A stretch of 64,000 nucleotides of DNA from Microbacterium sp. A20 (GCF_004794515.1 NZ_SSDF01000091.1:310001-374000); one strand, 5' to 3'; shown: positions 46,044-55,902, counted from the first letter of the stretch. Notes: generated from the letters alone by a model not told the origin. Made by a program: numbers and translations.

Positions 46044-48619
46044 CGCCGCACCTCCAGAGTCGTGCCCGCGATGAGGACGGACGCGTCCGATCGTTCCTCC
46101 GTCGTCGCCGGCCGCACCTGACCGCGCTCGGGCACATAGGCCAGAGAAGGGTCAGGGGTGTCGGTCGCGTTCACGAAGGACTCGAAGCGCCGAAGCTTCA
46201 CCGGGTCGCGCAGGGTCGCCGCCCACTCGTCCTCATAGCGGTCGACGTGCACGCTCATGGCCGCGTCGAGGTCATCGCAGATGCCCAGGCTGTCGTCGAA
46301 GATCACCTCGCGCAGGCCGTCGAGCCCGCCGTGGAGCTCGGCGCACCACCCCGCCGTGCGCTGCAGGCGGTCCGCCGTGCGGATGTAGTACATGAAGAAG
46401 CGGTCGATCGCGCGGATGAGGCCCTCATCGTCGAGGTCGGCGGCGAGCAGCTCCGCGTGCCGCGGCGAGAAGCCGCCGTTGCCGCCGACGTACATGTTCC
46501 AGCCCGTCTCGGTGGCGATCACACCCACGTCCTTCGAACGGGCCTCCGCGCACTCGCGCGCGCACCCCGACACACCGACCTTGAGCTTGTGCGGCGCGCG
46601 CAGACCGCGATACCGCAGCTCGAGGCGCACGGCCATGCCGACGGCGTCGAGCACCCCGTACCGACACCAGGTCGAGCCGACGCACGACTTCACCGTGCGC
46701 AGCGCCTTGCCGTACGCCTGTCCGGACTCGAACCCGGCGTCGACCAGTCGCTGCCAGATCTGCGGCAGCTGCTCGAGCCGGGCGCCGAACATGTCGATCC
46801 GCTGCCCACCGGTGATCTTCGTGTACAGCCCGTATGTCTCGGCGATGTTCCCGATCGCGATCAGCCCCGCGGGGGTGACCTCGCCGCCCGGCATCCGCGG
46901 CACCACCGAGTAGGTTCCGTCCTTCTGCATGTTGGCCATCACGTGGTCGTTTGTGTCCTGCAGAGCGGCGTTCTCGCCGTCCAGCACATGCGCTCCGACG
47001 AGCACCGAGAGGATGCTCGCGAGGGCCGGCTTGCAGATGTCGCAGCCGCGGCCGGTCCCGAAACGGTCGATGATGGCGCTGAACGTCGTCAGTTCGGACA
47101 CCCGCACCGCATCGAAGAGCTGGCGACGCGACATCGAGAAGTGCTCGCACAGGGCGTCCGACGTCGCCTGCCCGAGTTTCGTCAGCTCCTGGCCGACGAT
47201 CTTCTTGACCGCGAAGATGCAGGAACCACAGGTGGCACCGGCCTTGGTGCAGGCCTTCACGGCGGCGGCGTCCGTGCACCCTTCGGTGTGCACCGCCTCG
47301 CGGATCCGCCCGGCCGTCACGTTCGAGCAGGAGCAGACGACCGCCTCCGCCGGCAGCTCGCTGTCGGGTACCGACGTGCCGCCCTCCGGCATCAGGTAGG
47401 CGGCGGGATCCGCGCCCAGCGCTGCTCCCACCAGAGGTCGGAGCGAGCCGTATGCCGAGGCGTCCCCGACCAGGATGCCGCCCAGCAGTGTCTTCGCGTC
47501 GTCCGAGAGGACGAGCTTCTTGTAGACCCCGTTGACCGGGTCGGTGTACACGACATCCAGTGCGTTCGGGGTGGTCGCGAAGGCGTCGCCGAAGCTCGCG
47601 ACATCGACACCCGAGAGCTTGAGCTTCGCGGAGTCGTCGTAGCCGGGGAACGTCGCGTCGCCGCCGAGAAGCCGAGTGGCTGCCACCTCCGCCATGGCGT
47701 ATCCGGGGGCCACGAGACCGACGGAGCGTCCTTCGTAGCTGGCGACCTCGCCGATCGCGAGGATGTCTTCGTCTGCCGTGCGACACCTCGAATCGATCAG
47801 CACGCCCCCGCTGGGGTGCACGGCGAGTTGGGCGAGGCGGGCGAGCGAATCCTGCGGGCGCACGCCGACGGTGAAGATCACGATGTCCGTCTCGTGCATC
47901 GTGCCGTCCTGGAACTGCAGGGCCGAGACCGAGCCCGATGCATCCGGATCCAACCGCGTCGTCCGGGTTCCCGTCCGCACGTCGATGCCCTTCGACTCGA
48001 TGAGGCGACGCAGGATGGTGCCGCCGGCGAGATCGAGCTGGGCGGACATGAGACGGTCGGATGACTGCACCACCGTGCAGTCGACGTCGAGACCCTGCAA
48101 TGCGCCGGCCGCCTCCAGGCCCAGCAGCCCGCCGCCGATCACAGTCCCCCGCAACGGACGGCCGAGTGCCGTCGCACGGTGCCGCACGAACGCGTCGATC
48201 GCGGCGACATCGTCGAGCGTGCGATAGACGAAGCAGCCCGGAAGGTCCGCACCGTCGACGGCCGGCCGCATGGCATACGAGCCCGTCGCGAGGACGAGTG
48301 TCCCGTAGGTGTGGACCGCACCCGAACGTGTGCGCACCGTGCGACCGACCCGATCGATTCCGACGACGCGATCGTCGCCGATGAAGCGCACCCGGTCGTC
48401 CCGGAGCGTCTGCGCGTCGAGTGCGAGGTCATCGGCGCCGGCGCCCGAGAAGAAGGAGGTCAGGCCGACGCGGTCGTACGGCGGTCGCGCCTCCTCACCG
48501 ATGACGGTGACGGTCGGCACCGCGCCTGCTCCGCGGAGCAGGCTCTCGACGAATCGGTGCGCGACCATCCCGGCCCCCACCACCACGACATCCGACGATG
48601 TGCTCTCCCGAACGATCAC
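46040..48619 (-). CDS. nirB: Assimilatory nitrite reductase (NADH), large subunit
   Basis: 859 residues, reduces nitrite to ammonium with six electrons. FAD/NAD module (about 1-400), BFD-type [2Fe-2S] segment with CSCSNVTAGRI and CTKAGATCGSC (about 430-470), a second BFD-like segment, then the siroheme/[4Fe-4S] domain with ligands C646, C652, C686 and C690 (CVGSTWC and CARECAE). All intact. GTG start at 48619 behind GGAGG. A candidate GlnR box and -10 element lie upstream. Confidence 0.96.
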   Translation of the reverse strand: MIVRESTSSDVVVVGAGMVAHRFVESLLRGAGAVPTVTVIGEEARPPYDRVGLTSFFSGAGADDLALDAQTLRDDRVRFIGDDRVVGIDRVGRTVRTRSGAVHTYGTLVLATGSYAMRPAVDGADLPGCFVYRTLDDVAAIDAFVRHRATALGRPLRGTVIGGGLLGLEAAGALQGLDVDCTVVQSSDRLMSAQLDLAGGTILRRLIESKGIDVRTGTRTTRLDPDASGSVSALQFQDGTMHETDIVIFTVGVRPQDSLARLAQLAVHPSGGVLIDSRCRTADEDILAIGEVASYEGRSVGLVAPGYAMAEVAATRLLGGDATFPGYDDSAKLKLSGVDVASFGDAFATTPNALDVVYTDPVNGVYKKLVLSDDAKTLLGGILVGDASAYGSLRPLVGAALGADPAAYLMPEGGTSVPDSELPAEAVVCSCSNVTAGRIREAVHTEGCTDAAAVKACTKAGATCGSCIFAVKKIVGQELTKLGQATSDALCEHFSMSRRQLFDAVRVSELTTFSAIIDRFGTGRGCDICKPALASILSVLVGAHVLDGENAALQDTNDHVMANMQKDGTYSVVPRMPGGEVTPAGLIAIGNIAETYGLYTKITGGQRIDMFGARLEQLPQIWQRLVDAGFESGQAYGKALRTVKSCVGSTWCRYGVLDAVGMAVRLELRYRGLRAPHKLKVGVSGCARECAEARSKDVGVIATETGWNMYVGGNGGFSPRHAELLAADLDDEGLIRAIDRFFMYYIRTADRLQRTAGWCAELHGGLDGLREVIFDDSLGICDDLDAAMSVHVDRYEDEWAATLRDPVKLRRFESFVNATDTPDPSLAYVPERGQVRPATTEERSDASVLIAGTTLEVRR

Positions 48620-48644
48620 GAGCCCTCCTCTGTCCGTGGACTCG

Positions 48645-48650
48645 ACGATA
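48645..48650 (-). promoter_or_regulatory. Candidate -10 element of the nirBD operon
   Basis: Minus-strand TATCGT would start the transcript near 48638, about 20 bases before the GTG. The possible GlnR box at 48684-48699 is then near -50. Confidence 0.45.
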
Positions 48651-48683
48651 GGGACACGGTGTTTCGCGAAAGGCCGGGGCGGT

Positions 48684-48699
48684 GTTACGCCGATCGAAC
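48684..48699 (+). promoter_or_regulatory. Weak GlnR box candidate upstream of nirB
   Basis: Reads GTTAC-GCCGAT-CGAAC; the first half fits gTnAC exactly and the second matches GaAAC in three of five bases. Spacing to the nirB start is right for an activator. Weaker than the box at 41463. Confidence 0.35.
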
Positions 48700-48774
48700 G
48701 TTCTCCTCACAACTCGATAACAGTCCTGTGAGAACCCCCGACGGCCGAGTCCGACGGCCCGGCGCGGGGCGTAC

Positions 48775-48780
48775 TAGGCT
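48775..48780 (+). promoter_or_regulatory. Candidate -10 element of the DUF349 gene
   Basis: TAGGCT would start the transcript near 48787; AAGGAGA follows at 48819 before the GTG start. Confidence 0.4.
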
Positions 48781-48830
48781 GAGCCTCGTCCTTTCCGCCT
48801 CCCGCGGCCCTACCGCGCAAGGAGAATCAC

Positions 48831-50189
48831 GTGTCTGCCACCGAGCCTTCGAAGCCGACTCCCCCTGTCCCCGCACCGCCTGCTGTGCCGATGCCGCCGA
48901 AGACGCCGAAGCCGGCAGCGGTGACGCCCGCGGCTCCCGCGCCGTCGCCCGCCGCGTCCTCGACCTCCGCAGAATGGGGCCGCGTCTCCGACGACGGCAC
49001 CGTCGAGGTGCGCGAAGGCGACGTCTGGCGGGTCGTCGGCCAGTACCCCGACGGCACGCCCGAAGAGGCGCTCGCCTACTTCGTGCGCAAGTTCGACGAC
49101 ATCGCTTTCAAGGTGCACACGCTCGAACAGCGTCACCAGGCGGGCGGCGCTTCGGCGAGCGACCTCGCGAAGCAGGCTGCTCACCTGATCGACGAAGCGA
49201 CGGATGCCGCGGCTGTGGGAGACCTCGCCGGACTCCGCGACCGGCTGAACGCCCTCACCTCCTCGCTGTCCGAGGCCACCGAGCAGGAGGCCCAGCAGGC
49301 CAAGGAGCTCGTCGACAAGGCGATCGCCGAACGCACTGCGCTCGTCGAGAAGGCCGAGGCCATCGCCGCGCGCGATCTCAGCAAGGTGCAGTGGAAGCAG
49401 GTCACCGCCGAGCTCGGCGAACTCTTCGACGCATGGCAGGCCCAGCAGCAGAGCGGTCCTCGTCTCTCCAAGGGCATCTCCCAGCAGCTCTGGAAGCGAT
49501 TCCGTGATGCGCGCGCCGTGGTCGACAAGCAGCGTCGAGCCTTCTACTCCGAACTCGACGACGCGCACAAGAGCGCACGCGACGTGAAGACCCGCCTGGT
49601 CGAGCGTGCCGAGGCCCTCGCTCCGCGTGGCACCGACGGGATTCCCGCCTACCGCACACTGCTCGACGAGTGGAAGGCAGCCGGCCGCGCCGGGCGCAAG
49701 GCAGACGACGCGCTCTGGGCACGGTTCAAGGCCGCGGGCGACGCGCTGTATGCGGCTCGTGCCGAGCAGTCCGCCGCCGAGGAAGCCGAATCCGCGCCGA
49801 AGATCGAGGCCCGAGAGGCTCTCCTCGAAGAGGCCAAGGCCGTCGCCGACGAGTCGAACATCAAGCGCGCTCGCGCGCTGCTGACCCGCATCCAGCGTCA
49901 GTGGGACGAGATCGGCCGCATCTTCCCGCGGGACAAGGAGCGCGCGCTCGACGACAAGCTCCGCACGATCGAGCAGGGCCTGAAAGCCCGCGAAGACGTG
50001 GACTGGAAGAAGAACAACCCCGAGACGAAGGCGCGCGCGAACGACATGAGCTCGCAGCTGCTGGAGGCGATCGAGAAGCTCGAAGCCGAGGTCGCCGCTG
50101 CCGAGAAGGCCGGCGACAAGAAGGCGGCCAAGGAGGCCGCTGACGCTCTCGAGGCTCGGCGTGCCTGGCTGAGCGCTCTGGGCGGCTGA
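48831..50189 (+). CDS. DUF349 domain-containing coiled-coil protein
   Basis: 452 residues. A Pro/Ala-rich N-terminus (about 1-45) precedes several DUF349-type helical repeats with long charged helices (about 90-440), each marked by W followed by a basic helix. GTG start at 48831, behind AAGGAGA. DUF349 proteins are common in actinobacteria; their role is not established. It shares no operon with its neighbours. Confidence 0.85.
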   Translation: MSATEPSKPTPPVPAPPAVPMPPKTPKPAAVTPAAPAPSPAASSTSAEWGRVSDDGTVEVREGDVWRVVGQYPDGTPEEALAYFVRKFDDIAFKVHTLEQRHQAGGASASDLAKQAAHLIDEATDAAAVGDLAGLRDRLNALTSSLSEATEQEAQQAKELVDKAIAERTALVEKAEAIAARDLSKVQWKQVTAELGELFDAWQAQQQSGPRLSKGISQQLWKRFRDARAVVDKQRRAFYSELDDAHKSARDVKTRLVERAEALAPRGTDGIPAYRTLLDEWKAAGRAGRKADDALWARFKAAGDALYAARAEQSAAEEAESAPKIEAREALLEEAKAVADESNIKRARALLTRIQRQWDEIGRIFPRDKERALDDKLRTIEQGLKAREDVDWKKNNPETKARANDMSSQLLEAIEKLEAEVAAAEKAGDKKAAKEAADALEARRAWLSALGG

Positions 50190-50251
50190 CCCTTCTCCAC
50201 AGGTCTCCGCGACCGTCTCGAACGCGGGGTGCACTGCGCCAGACTGGCGTG

Positions 50252-50803
50252 ATGCACCCCGCGTTCCTCTATGTCCCCGGCGAGCGGTTGAGTCAGACCG
50301 AACTCAGCGCTGCGCGCATCGACGGCCATGTCGTCGACGTAGGCGACGCTTACATTCCGGCCGACTTCGTGGAGGGTCCGGACGTACGGGCGAGCACCAT
50401 CGCCGCCCTCGTCCGGCCGGGCACCGCCGCCTGCAACCAGACGGCCGCATGGATCCACGGCGCGGGTGACACGCCGCCGGGAGTGCATCACGTCAAACGT
50501 TGCGTCGAACGTCGGATCCGTCCGGTCACCAGCTCACGCGTGGTGTTCCACGACACCCTGCTCCCCGAGACCGACATCTGGACGCTCGGCGGCATCGCGG
50601 TGTCGAGCCCGGCCCGGACGATGCTCGACCTCGCGACGACGCTGCATCGCGACCCCCGGGTGCTGCCGTGGATGGATCTTCTCGCCGTCGCATGCCCCGA
50701 CACCCCGGAGGCGGCGCTGCGGGACCTGCAGGACCTTCGACGTGTGCCGGGCAGCCGCATGGGTGCAGCTGCTCTGCAGCGCCTCGCCCTCAGGAGGAGG
50801 TGA
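50252..50803 (+). CDS. AbiEi-like antitoxin-family protein, orphan
   Basis: 183 residues. The C-terminal part SPARTMLDLATTLHRD resembles the AbiEi family; the N-terminus (LYVPGERLSQTELSAARIDG) has the reach of the winged-helix part. No nucleotidyltransferase toxin of the AbiEii type is adjacent. ATG 50252 is preferred; a GTG one codon earlier has no ribosome site either. CAGACT at 50240-50245 could act as a -10 box, giving a leaderless message. Its 3' end overlaps the rel 3' end by 14 bases on the other strand. Confidence 0.55.
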   Translation: MHPAFLYVPGERLSQTELSAARIDGHVVDVGDAYIPADFVEGPDVRASTIAALVRPGTAACNQTAAWIHGAGDTPPGVHHVKRCVERRIRPVTSSRVVFHDTLLPETDIWTLGGIAVSSPARTMLDLATTLHRDPRVLPWMDLLAVACPDTPEAALRDLQDLRRVPGSRMGAAALQRLALRRR

Positions 50804-53042
50804 CCCGGTAGACGTCGTAGACGGCGTCGATCCGACGGACGGCGTTCAGCACGCGGTCCAGGTGCACGGCATCGCCCATCTCGAAGACGAACCGGCTCAG
50901 TGCCAACCGCTCATCGGTGGTCGTGACGGTCGCCGAGAGGATGTTGACGTGGTGCTCGCTCAGCACCCGCGTCACGTCGGAGAGGAGGCCCGAGCGGTCC
51001 AGCGCCTCGACCTGGATCTGCACGCGGAACACGCTCTTCGTCGTCGGGGCCCATGAGACCTCGACGAAGCGGTCCTGCTCGTTGCTGAGCGCCTTGACGT
51101 TGACGCAGTCCGCCCGGTGCACCGAGACCCCGCTGCCCCGCGTCACGAATCCGACGATCTGGTCACCGGGAACCGGCGTGCAGCACTTGGCGAGCTTCAC
51201 CAGGATGTCGTTGGCGCCGCGCACGAGCACACCGGAGTCGCCGGAACGCGGTTCACGCGTCGGGACGCTGCCGGGCAGATCGATCGCGCCCGTACTCGGA
51301 TCGTTGGCCGCGACGAGAGCCGTGACCTTCTCGAGCACCGACTGCGTCGACACGTGTCCTTCGCCGACCGCGGCATAGAGCGCGGAGACGTCTTCGTAGT
51401 GCAGTCCACGAGCGACTTCGGCGAACGAGTCCTGGCTCATCAGCTTCTGCAGCGGCAGGTTCTGGCGGCGCATCGCGCGGGCGATGGCCTCCTTGCCCTG
51501 CTCGATGGCCTCTTCGCGACGCTCCTTGGTGAACCAGCCGCGGATCTTGTTCCGCGCACGCGTGCTCGCGACGAAACCGAGCCAGTCCTGGCTGGGCCCG
51601 GCATCGGGGTTCTTCGAGGTGAACACCTCGACCACGTCGCCGCTCTTGAGCTCCGACTCCAGGGGCACGAGACGGCCGTTGACCTTCGCACCCATCGTGC
51701 GGTGGCCGATCTCCGTGTGCACCGCGTAGGCGAAGTCCACGGGGGTCGCGCTGGCTGGGAGGCCGATCACCCGCCCCTTCGGCGTGAAGACGTAGACCTC
51801 CTTCGCACCGATCTCGAAGCGCAGCGAGTCGAGGAACTCCCCGGGATCGGCGGTCTCGGCTTGCCAGTCGGAGATGTGCGCGAGCCACGCCATGTCGGTA
51901 TCGGAGGCGCGGACCTCGGTCTTGCCGCCGCCGTTCATCCGCTCCTTGTACATCCAGTGCGCGGCCACACCGTACTCGGCCTGCTGGTGCATCTCGTGAG
52001 TGCGGATCTGGATCTCGACCGTGCGCCCGGCGGGGCCGATCACCGTGGTGTGCAGCGACTGGTAGAGGTTGAACTTCGGGGTGGCGATGTAGTCCTTGAA
52101 CCGGCCGGGCAGCGGAGTCCAACGCGCGTGGATCGCACCGAGGACGGCGTAGCAATCGCGCACAGACGCGACGAGGACGCGGATGCCGATCAGATCGTAG
52201 ATGTCATCGAACTCGCGTCCGCGGATGACCATCTTCTGGTACACCGAGTAGAGCTGCTTCGGACGCCCGACGACCTTGCCGCGGATGCGGAGATCACGCA
52301 GGTCCTCGTCGATCTCCTCGACGACCTGAGCGAGGTACTTCTCGCGCTGCGGGGTCCGCTGTGCGATGAGGCTGTGGATCTCGTTGTAGATCTTGGGGTG
52401 CAGCACGGCGAACGAGAGGTCTTCGAGCTCCGACTTGATCGCCTGGATACCGAGGCGGTTCGCCAGTGGGGCGTAGATCTCGAGGGTTTCCTTGGCCTTC
52501 TTCGTGGCCTTCTCCGGCGGGACGAAACCCCAGGTGCGCGCGTTGTGCAGTCGGTCGGCGAGCTTGATGAGCAGCACTCTGATGTCTTTCGACATCGCCA
52601 CGATCATCTTCCGGACCGTCTCGGCCTGCGCACTCTCGCCGTACTTGACCTTGTCGAGCTTGGTCACACCGTCGACGAGCATCGCGACCTCGTCGCCGAA
52701 CTCGGCGGTGAGATCGGTCAACGCGTAGCCGGTGTCTTCGACGGTGTCGTGAAGGAGTGCGGCGGCGATCGCCCGTGGTCCGAGGCCGAGCTCGGCGAGG
52801 ATCTGGGCGACAGCCAGCGGGTGCGTGATGTACGGCTCGCCGCTCTGGCGCTTCTGCCCCTCGTGCTTCTCCTTGGCGACCGCGTATGCGCGTTCGATGA
52901 CGGAGAAGTCGCCCTTGGGGTGGTTCGCTCGAACCGTGCGGATCAGGTTGTCGAGGTCGTTGATGCGGGACGCGCGGGAGAAGATGCGGGGAACCAGTCG
53001 TCGCAGACTAGAACCCTGCGATGACGTCTGCGGTTCCGCCAT
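50790..53042 (-). CDS. rel: Bifunctional (p)ppGpp synthetase/hydrolase
   Basis: 750 residues. HD hydrolase domain (HPLAVAQILAELGLGPRAIA and AALLHDTVEDTGY), synthetase domain (GKVVGRPKQLYSVYQKM, YQSLHTTVIGP), TGS domain (VYVFTPKGRVIGLPA) and C-terminal ACT domain. It controls the stringent response. I prefer ATG 53042 over the TTG at 53045 because GGGAGGTGA is then seven bases away. Confidence 0.97.
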   Translation of the reverse strand: MAEPQTSSQGSSLRRLVPRIFSRASRINDLDNLIRTVRANHPKGDFSVIERAYAVAKEKHEGQKRQSGEPYITHPLAVAQILAELGLGPRAIAAALLHDTVEDTGYALTDLTAEFGDEVAMLVDGVTKLDKVKYGESAQAETVRKMIVAMSKDIRVLLIKLADRLHNARTWGFVPPEKATKKAKETLEIYAPLANRLGIQAIKSELEDLSFAVLHPKIYNEIHSLIAQRTPQREKYLAQVVEEIDEDLRDLRIRGKVVGRPKQLYSVYQKMVIRGREFDDIYDLIGIRVLVASVRDCYAVLGAIHARWTPLPGRFKDYIATPKFNLYQSLHTTVIGPAGRTVEIQIRTHEMHQQAEYGVAAHWMYKERMNGGGKTEVRASDTDMAWLAHISDWQAETADPGEFLDSLRFEIGAKEVYVFTPKGRVIGLPASATPVDFAYAVHTEIGHRTMGAKVNGRLVPLESELKSGDVVEVFTSKNPDAGPSQDWLGFVASTRARNKIRGWFTKERREEAIEQGKEAIARAMRRQNLPLQKLMSQDSFAEVARGLHYEDVSALYAAVGEGHVSTQSVLEKVTALVAANDPSTGAIDLPGSVPTREPRSGDSGVLVRGANDILVKLAKCCTPVPGDQIVGFVTRGSGVSVHRADCVNVKALSNEQDRFVEVSWAPTTKSVFRVQIQVEALDRSGLLSDVTRVLSEHHVNILSATVTTTDERLALSRFVFEMGDAVHLDRVLNAVRRIDAVYDVYRVTSS

Positions 53043-53064
53043 CAACTCACCTCCCGATCAGTTC

Positions 53065-53070
53065 ATCCTA
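53065..53070 (-). promoter_or_regulatory. Candidate -10 element of rel
   Basis: Minus-strand TAGGAT would start the transcript near 53058, 16 bases before the ATG. It lies just beyond the secF terminator. Confidence 0.4.
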
Positions 53071-53078
53071 CGCGTGCT

Positions 53079-53108
53079 GGGGGCGCCGAGCTTCCGCTCG
53101 GGCGCCCC
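53079..53108 (-). terminator. Hairpin terminator after secF
   Basis: GGGGGCGCCGAG (53079-53090) and CTCGGGCGCCCC (53097-53108) pair with one bulged base and a six-base loop, touching the secF stop at 53109. Confidence 0.65.
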
Positions 53109-54098
53109 TCAGGCCTCGACCGATGCCCGGCTGCGAGCCTCGCGGATGCGGGCGTCGCGCTCCTTGAGCTGCGGCTCGTTCTCGCGGAACAGCGAGTACA
53201 GCGGCGCAGCCACGAACAGCGTGGAGTAGGTCGCCACGAGGATGCCGACGAAGATGGACAGCGAGATGTCGGTGAGCGATTCCGCGCCGAGCCAGAAGGC
53301 GCCGATGAAGAGCACCGCGCCGACGGGCAGCGCCGCGACGACAGACGTGTTGATGGAGCGCACGAGCGTCTGGTTCACGGCGAGGTTCACGGATTCGCCG
53401 AACAGGCGCGCAGACTTCTCCCCGTCTTCGGTGGTGTTCTCCCTGATCTTGTCGAACACGACGGTGGTGTCGTACAGCGAGTACGCGAGGATCGTCAGGA
53501 AGCCGATGACGGCAGCCGGCGAGATCTCGAAGCCGGCCAGCGCATACACGCCGACCGTGATCACCAGCACGTCGAGCAGGCCGATGATCGCCGCCGCCGA
53601 CATCTTCCACGTGCGGAAGTAGATCGCGAGGATGAGGAAGGTGAGCGCCAGGAAGATCGCGAGACCCCACAGCGACTGCTTCGTGACGTTCTCGCCCCAG
53701 GCGGGTCCGATGAACGACGATGCCACGTTGGACGGATCGACACCGTAGGCGTCGGCGAGTGCTTCCGCGACCTCCTGCGTCTCGGCGGCGCTCATCTGGT
53801 CGGTCTGGACACGGATGTCCTTCTCGTTGACGACGACGACCTTGGTCGCAGCTCCCGGGACGACCGACTGGACGGCCTCCTTCGCCGTCTCCTGGTCGAC
53901 CGTGTCCGGTGCCTGCACCGTGAACTGGGAGCCGCCGGTGAACTCGATCGAGAACTGGATGGGCCGGATGAGCGGAACGAGGGCCGAACCCACGACCAGC
54001 ACGATCGCGATGATGAACCACAGGCGACGCTTGCCGACGAACGGGAAGGAGGTCTTGCCGGAGTAGAGGTTGTTTCCGAACTCATTCATGGAAGGCAT
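53109..54098 (-). CDS. secF: Protein translocase subunit SecF
   Basis: 329 residues, six transmembrane helices, helps SecYEG release exported proteins using the proton gradient. FTGGSQFTVQAP is the P1 entry, and the SecF core VIGFLTILAYSLYDTTVVFDKIRENT is near 185-210. ATG 54098 shares a base with the secD stop (TGATG); ATG at 54089 is an alternative. Confidence 0.95.
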   Translation of the reverse strand: MPSMNEFGNNLYSGKTSFPFVGKRRLWFIIAIVLVVGSALVPLIRPIQFSIEFTGGSQFTVQAPDTVDQETAKEAVQSVVPGAATKVVVVNEKDIRVQTDQMSAAETQEVAEALADAYGVDPSNVASSFIGPAWGENVTKQSLWGLAIFLALTFLILAIYFRTWKMSAAAIIGLLDVLVITVGVYALAGFEISPAAVIGFLTILAYSLYDTTVVFDKIRENTTEDGEKSARLFGESVNLAVNQTLVRSINTSVVAALPVGAVLFIGAFWLGAESLTDISLSIFVGILVATYSTLFVAAPLYSLFRENEPQLKERDARIREARSRASVEA

Positions 54099-55846
54099 CA
54101 GGCGTCTCCCTCACTTCCGGGCTTGGTGGGTCTGTCGCCCGCGAGTGCCTCGGCACGCTTGCGTTCCGCGATGGTCTGACGGCGATCCGCCTCGGCGCGC
54201 GAGCGGGCGTTCTTCGCCCCGCGACCGGCCGATGCCGTCGCGACCTCCCGATACTGGGAGCGGCTTCGATACACCGCGCCGAGCGCCTCGGGATCCAGGC
54301 CGGAGAGCTTGTGCCCACCGCCGAAGAACCGGGTGCGCGCGAGAAGCTGCATCACCGGGTGCGTGAAGATCACGAAGATGAACACGTCGATGAGGGTGGT
54401 GAGGCCGAGCGTGAACGCGAAGCCCTTCACCGTGGCGTCGGCGAGGATGTAGAGCACGACCGCGGCGAGGATGTTGATCGACTTCGAGATGTAGATCGTT
54501 CGCTTCGCGCGACCCCAGCCGTCTTCGACCGCGGCGGTGATCGACTTCCCGTCGCGGAGCTCGTCTCGTATTCGTTCGAAGTAGACGATGAACGAGTCGG
54601 CCGTGAAGCCGATCGAGACGATCAGACCGGCGACGCCGGCGAGCGAGAGACGGAAGCCGAGGCGCCACGCGAGGATGCAGATGATGATGTAGGTCAGGAC
54701 GGCCATCACCGCGATGGAGGCGATGATCACCGACCCGAGTGCCCGATACACGATGAGCGAGTAGATCGCGACGAGGGCGAGACCGATGAGGCCCGCGATC
54801 AGGCCGATCTGCAGCTGCTGGGTGCCGAGAGTCGCGGAGATGGTGTCGGAGCTCTGCACGACGAAGCTGAGCGGCAGGGCACCGAACTTCAGCTGGTCGG
54901 CCAGGGTCGTCGCCGTCTCCTGCGTGAAGCTGCCCGAGATGCTGGGGCGGCCGTCGAGGATGACGCCGTTCATCCGCGGAGCGCTGATCACGTCGCCGTC
55001 GAGGACGAACGCGAACTGATCGCGCGGCGACAGTCCGTCGATACGGTTCTGGTTGAGCCGCGTGCTGACCTTGCCGAACGCGTCGCCGCCCTCGCCGTTC
55101 ATGGTCAGCTGCACGATCCATGCGCCGGACTTCTGGTCGCGACCGGCGGAGGCGTCGGTGATCGCGGTGCCGTCGAGCTCCGTCGGGCCGAGGAGGAACT
55201 TCTGCGTCTTGTCCGGGGAGCACGCGACGACCGGCTGATCCTTCGGAGCACGCGCCGGGTCGTTGTCGGGGTTCTCGCAGTCGTAGGCCTGGAACTCCGC
55301 TGCCAGCTTGTCTGTCACCCAGGACAGGTCGCTCGCATCGGTCGGCTCGGCGGTCGGCGTCGCATTGAGTGAGGGGTCCGGGCTGGGGTAGGGAGTGGAG
55401 TTCCCGTCCTCGCCGACGAACTCGGTGCTCGCGGCCGTCGTGTACAGCACGGGTCGCAGTTCGAGCTGCGCGCTCGCCTGAATACGCTCACGCGTCTGCG
55501 CGTCCGCCTCGCCCGGGATCTGGACGACGATGTTCTGTCCGCCCTCGGTCGTGATGTCGGCCTCGGCCACACCCGACGCATCGACGCGCTGGCGGATGAT
55601 CGCCGCGGCCTGGTCGAGCTGCTCCTGCGTGGGAGCCGCTCCGTCCTCGGTCTCGGCGCTGAGGACGATCTGGGTGCCGCCCTGCAGGTCGAGCGCGAGC
55701 TCAGGAGTCCAGGAGCTGACCGGCTGTCCTTCGGCGTCCTTGATGACGTACACGCCCAGGGAGTTGATGCCGAAGAGCACACCCGTCACGAGGAGCAGGC
55801 CGAGGAGGACCCGCCAGGCGTGACGGACGGGAGAGGATGAAGCCAC
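54098..55846 (-). CDS. secD: Protein translocase subunit SecD
   Basis: 582 residues. One N-terminal helix, a large periplasm-side domain (about 35-335, with LDLQGGTQIVL near 50) and five more helices with the SecD core AGLIVSIGFTADSFIVYFERIRDELR. A low-complexity insert with repeated Pro/Ser/Thr near 150-170 and a basic C-terminal tail (about 520-582) are longer than in E. coli. Start is GTG 55846. Confidence 0.96.
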   Translation of the reverse strand: MASSSPVRHAWRVLLGLLLVTGVLFGINSLGVYVIKDAEGQPVSSWTPELALDLQGGTQIVLSAETEDGAAPTQEQLDQAAAIIRQRVDASGVAEADITTEGGQNIVVQIPGEADAQTRERIQASAQLELRPVLYTTAASTEFVGEDGNSTPYPSPDPSLNATPTAEPTDASDLSWVTDKLAAEFQAYDCENPDNDPARAPKDQPVVACSPDKTQKFLLGPTELDGTAITDASAGRDQKSGAWIVQLTMNGEGGDAFGKVSTRLNQNRIDGLSPRDQFAFVLDGDVISAPRMNGVILDGRPSISGSFTQETATTLADQLKFGALPLSFVVQSSDTISATLGTQQLQIGLIAGLIGLALVAIYSLIVYRALGSVIIASIAVMAVLTYIIICILAWRLGFRLSLAGVAGLIVSIGFTADSFIVYFERIRDELRDGKSITAAVEDGWGRAKRTIYISKSINILAAVVLYILADATVKGFAFTLGLTTLIDVFIFVIFTHPVMQLLARTRFFGGGHKLSGLDPEALGAVYRSRSQYREVATASAGRGAKNARSRAEADRRQTIAERKRAEALAGDRPTKPGSEGDA

Positions 55847-55902
55847 GTGTGTTCAGCTTTCTGGGAGGACGGAGATCCGAAGGGCCGCGCCGGCCGCGGA
55901 GA

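Noticed and set aside
50249..50251. GTG as the start of the AbiEi-like gene.
   Set aside because: The ATG next to it fits the candidate -10 box better and adds nothing to lose; undecidable without start mapping, so ATG was chosen.
51117..53024. A 635-codon plus-strand frame opposite rel.
   Set aside because: Shadow frame of rel; no recognisable motif.
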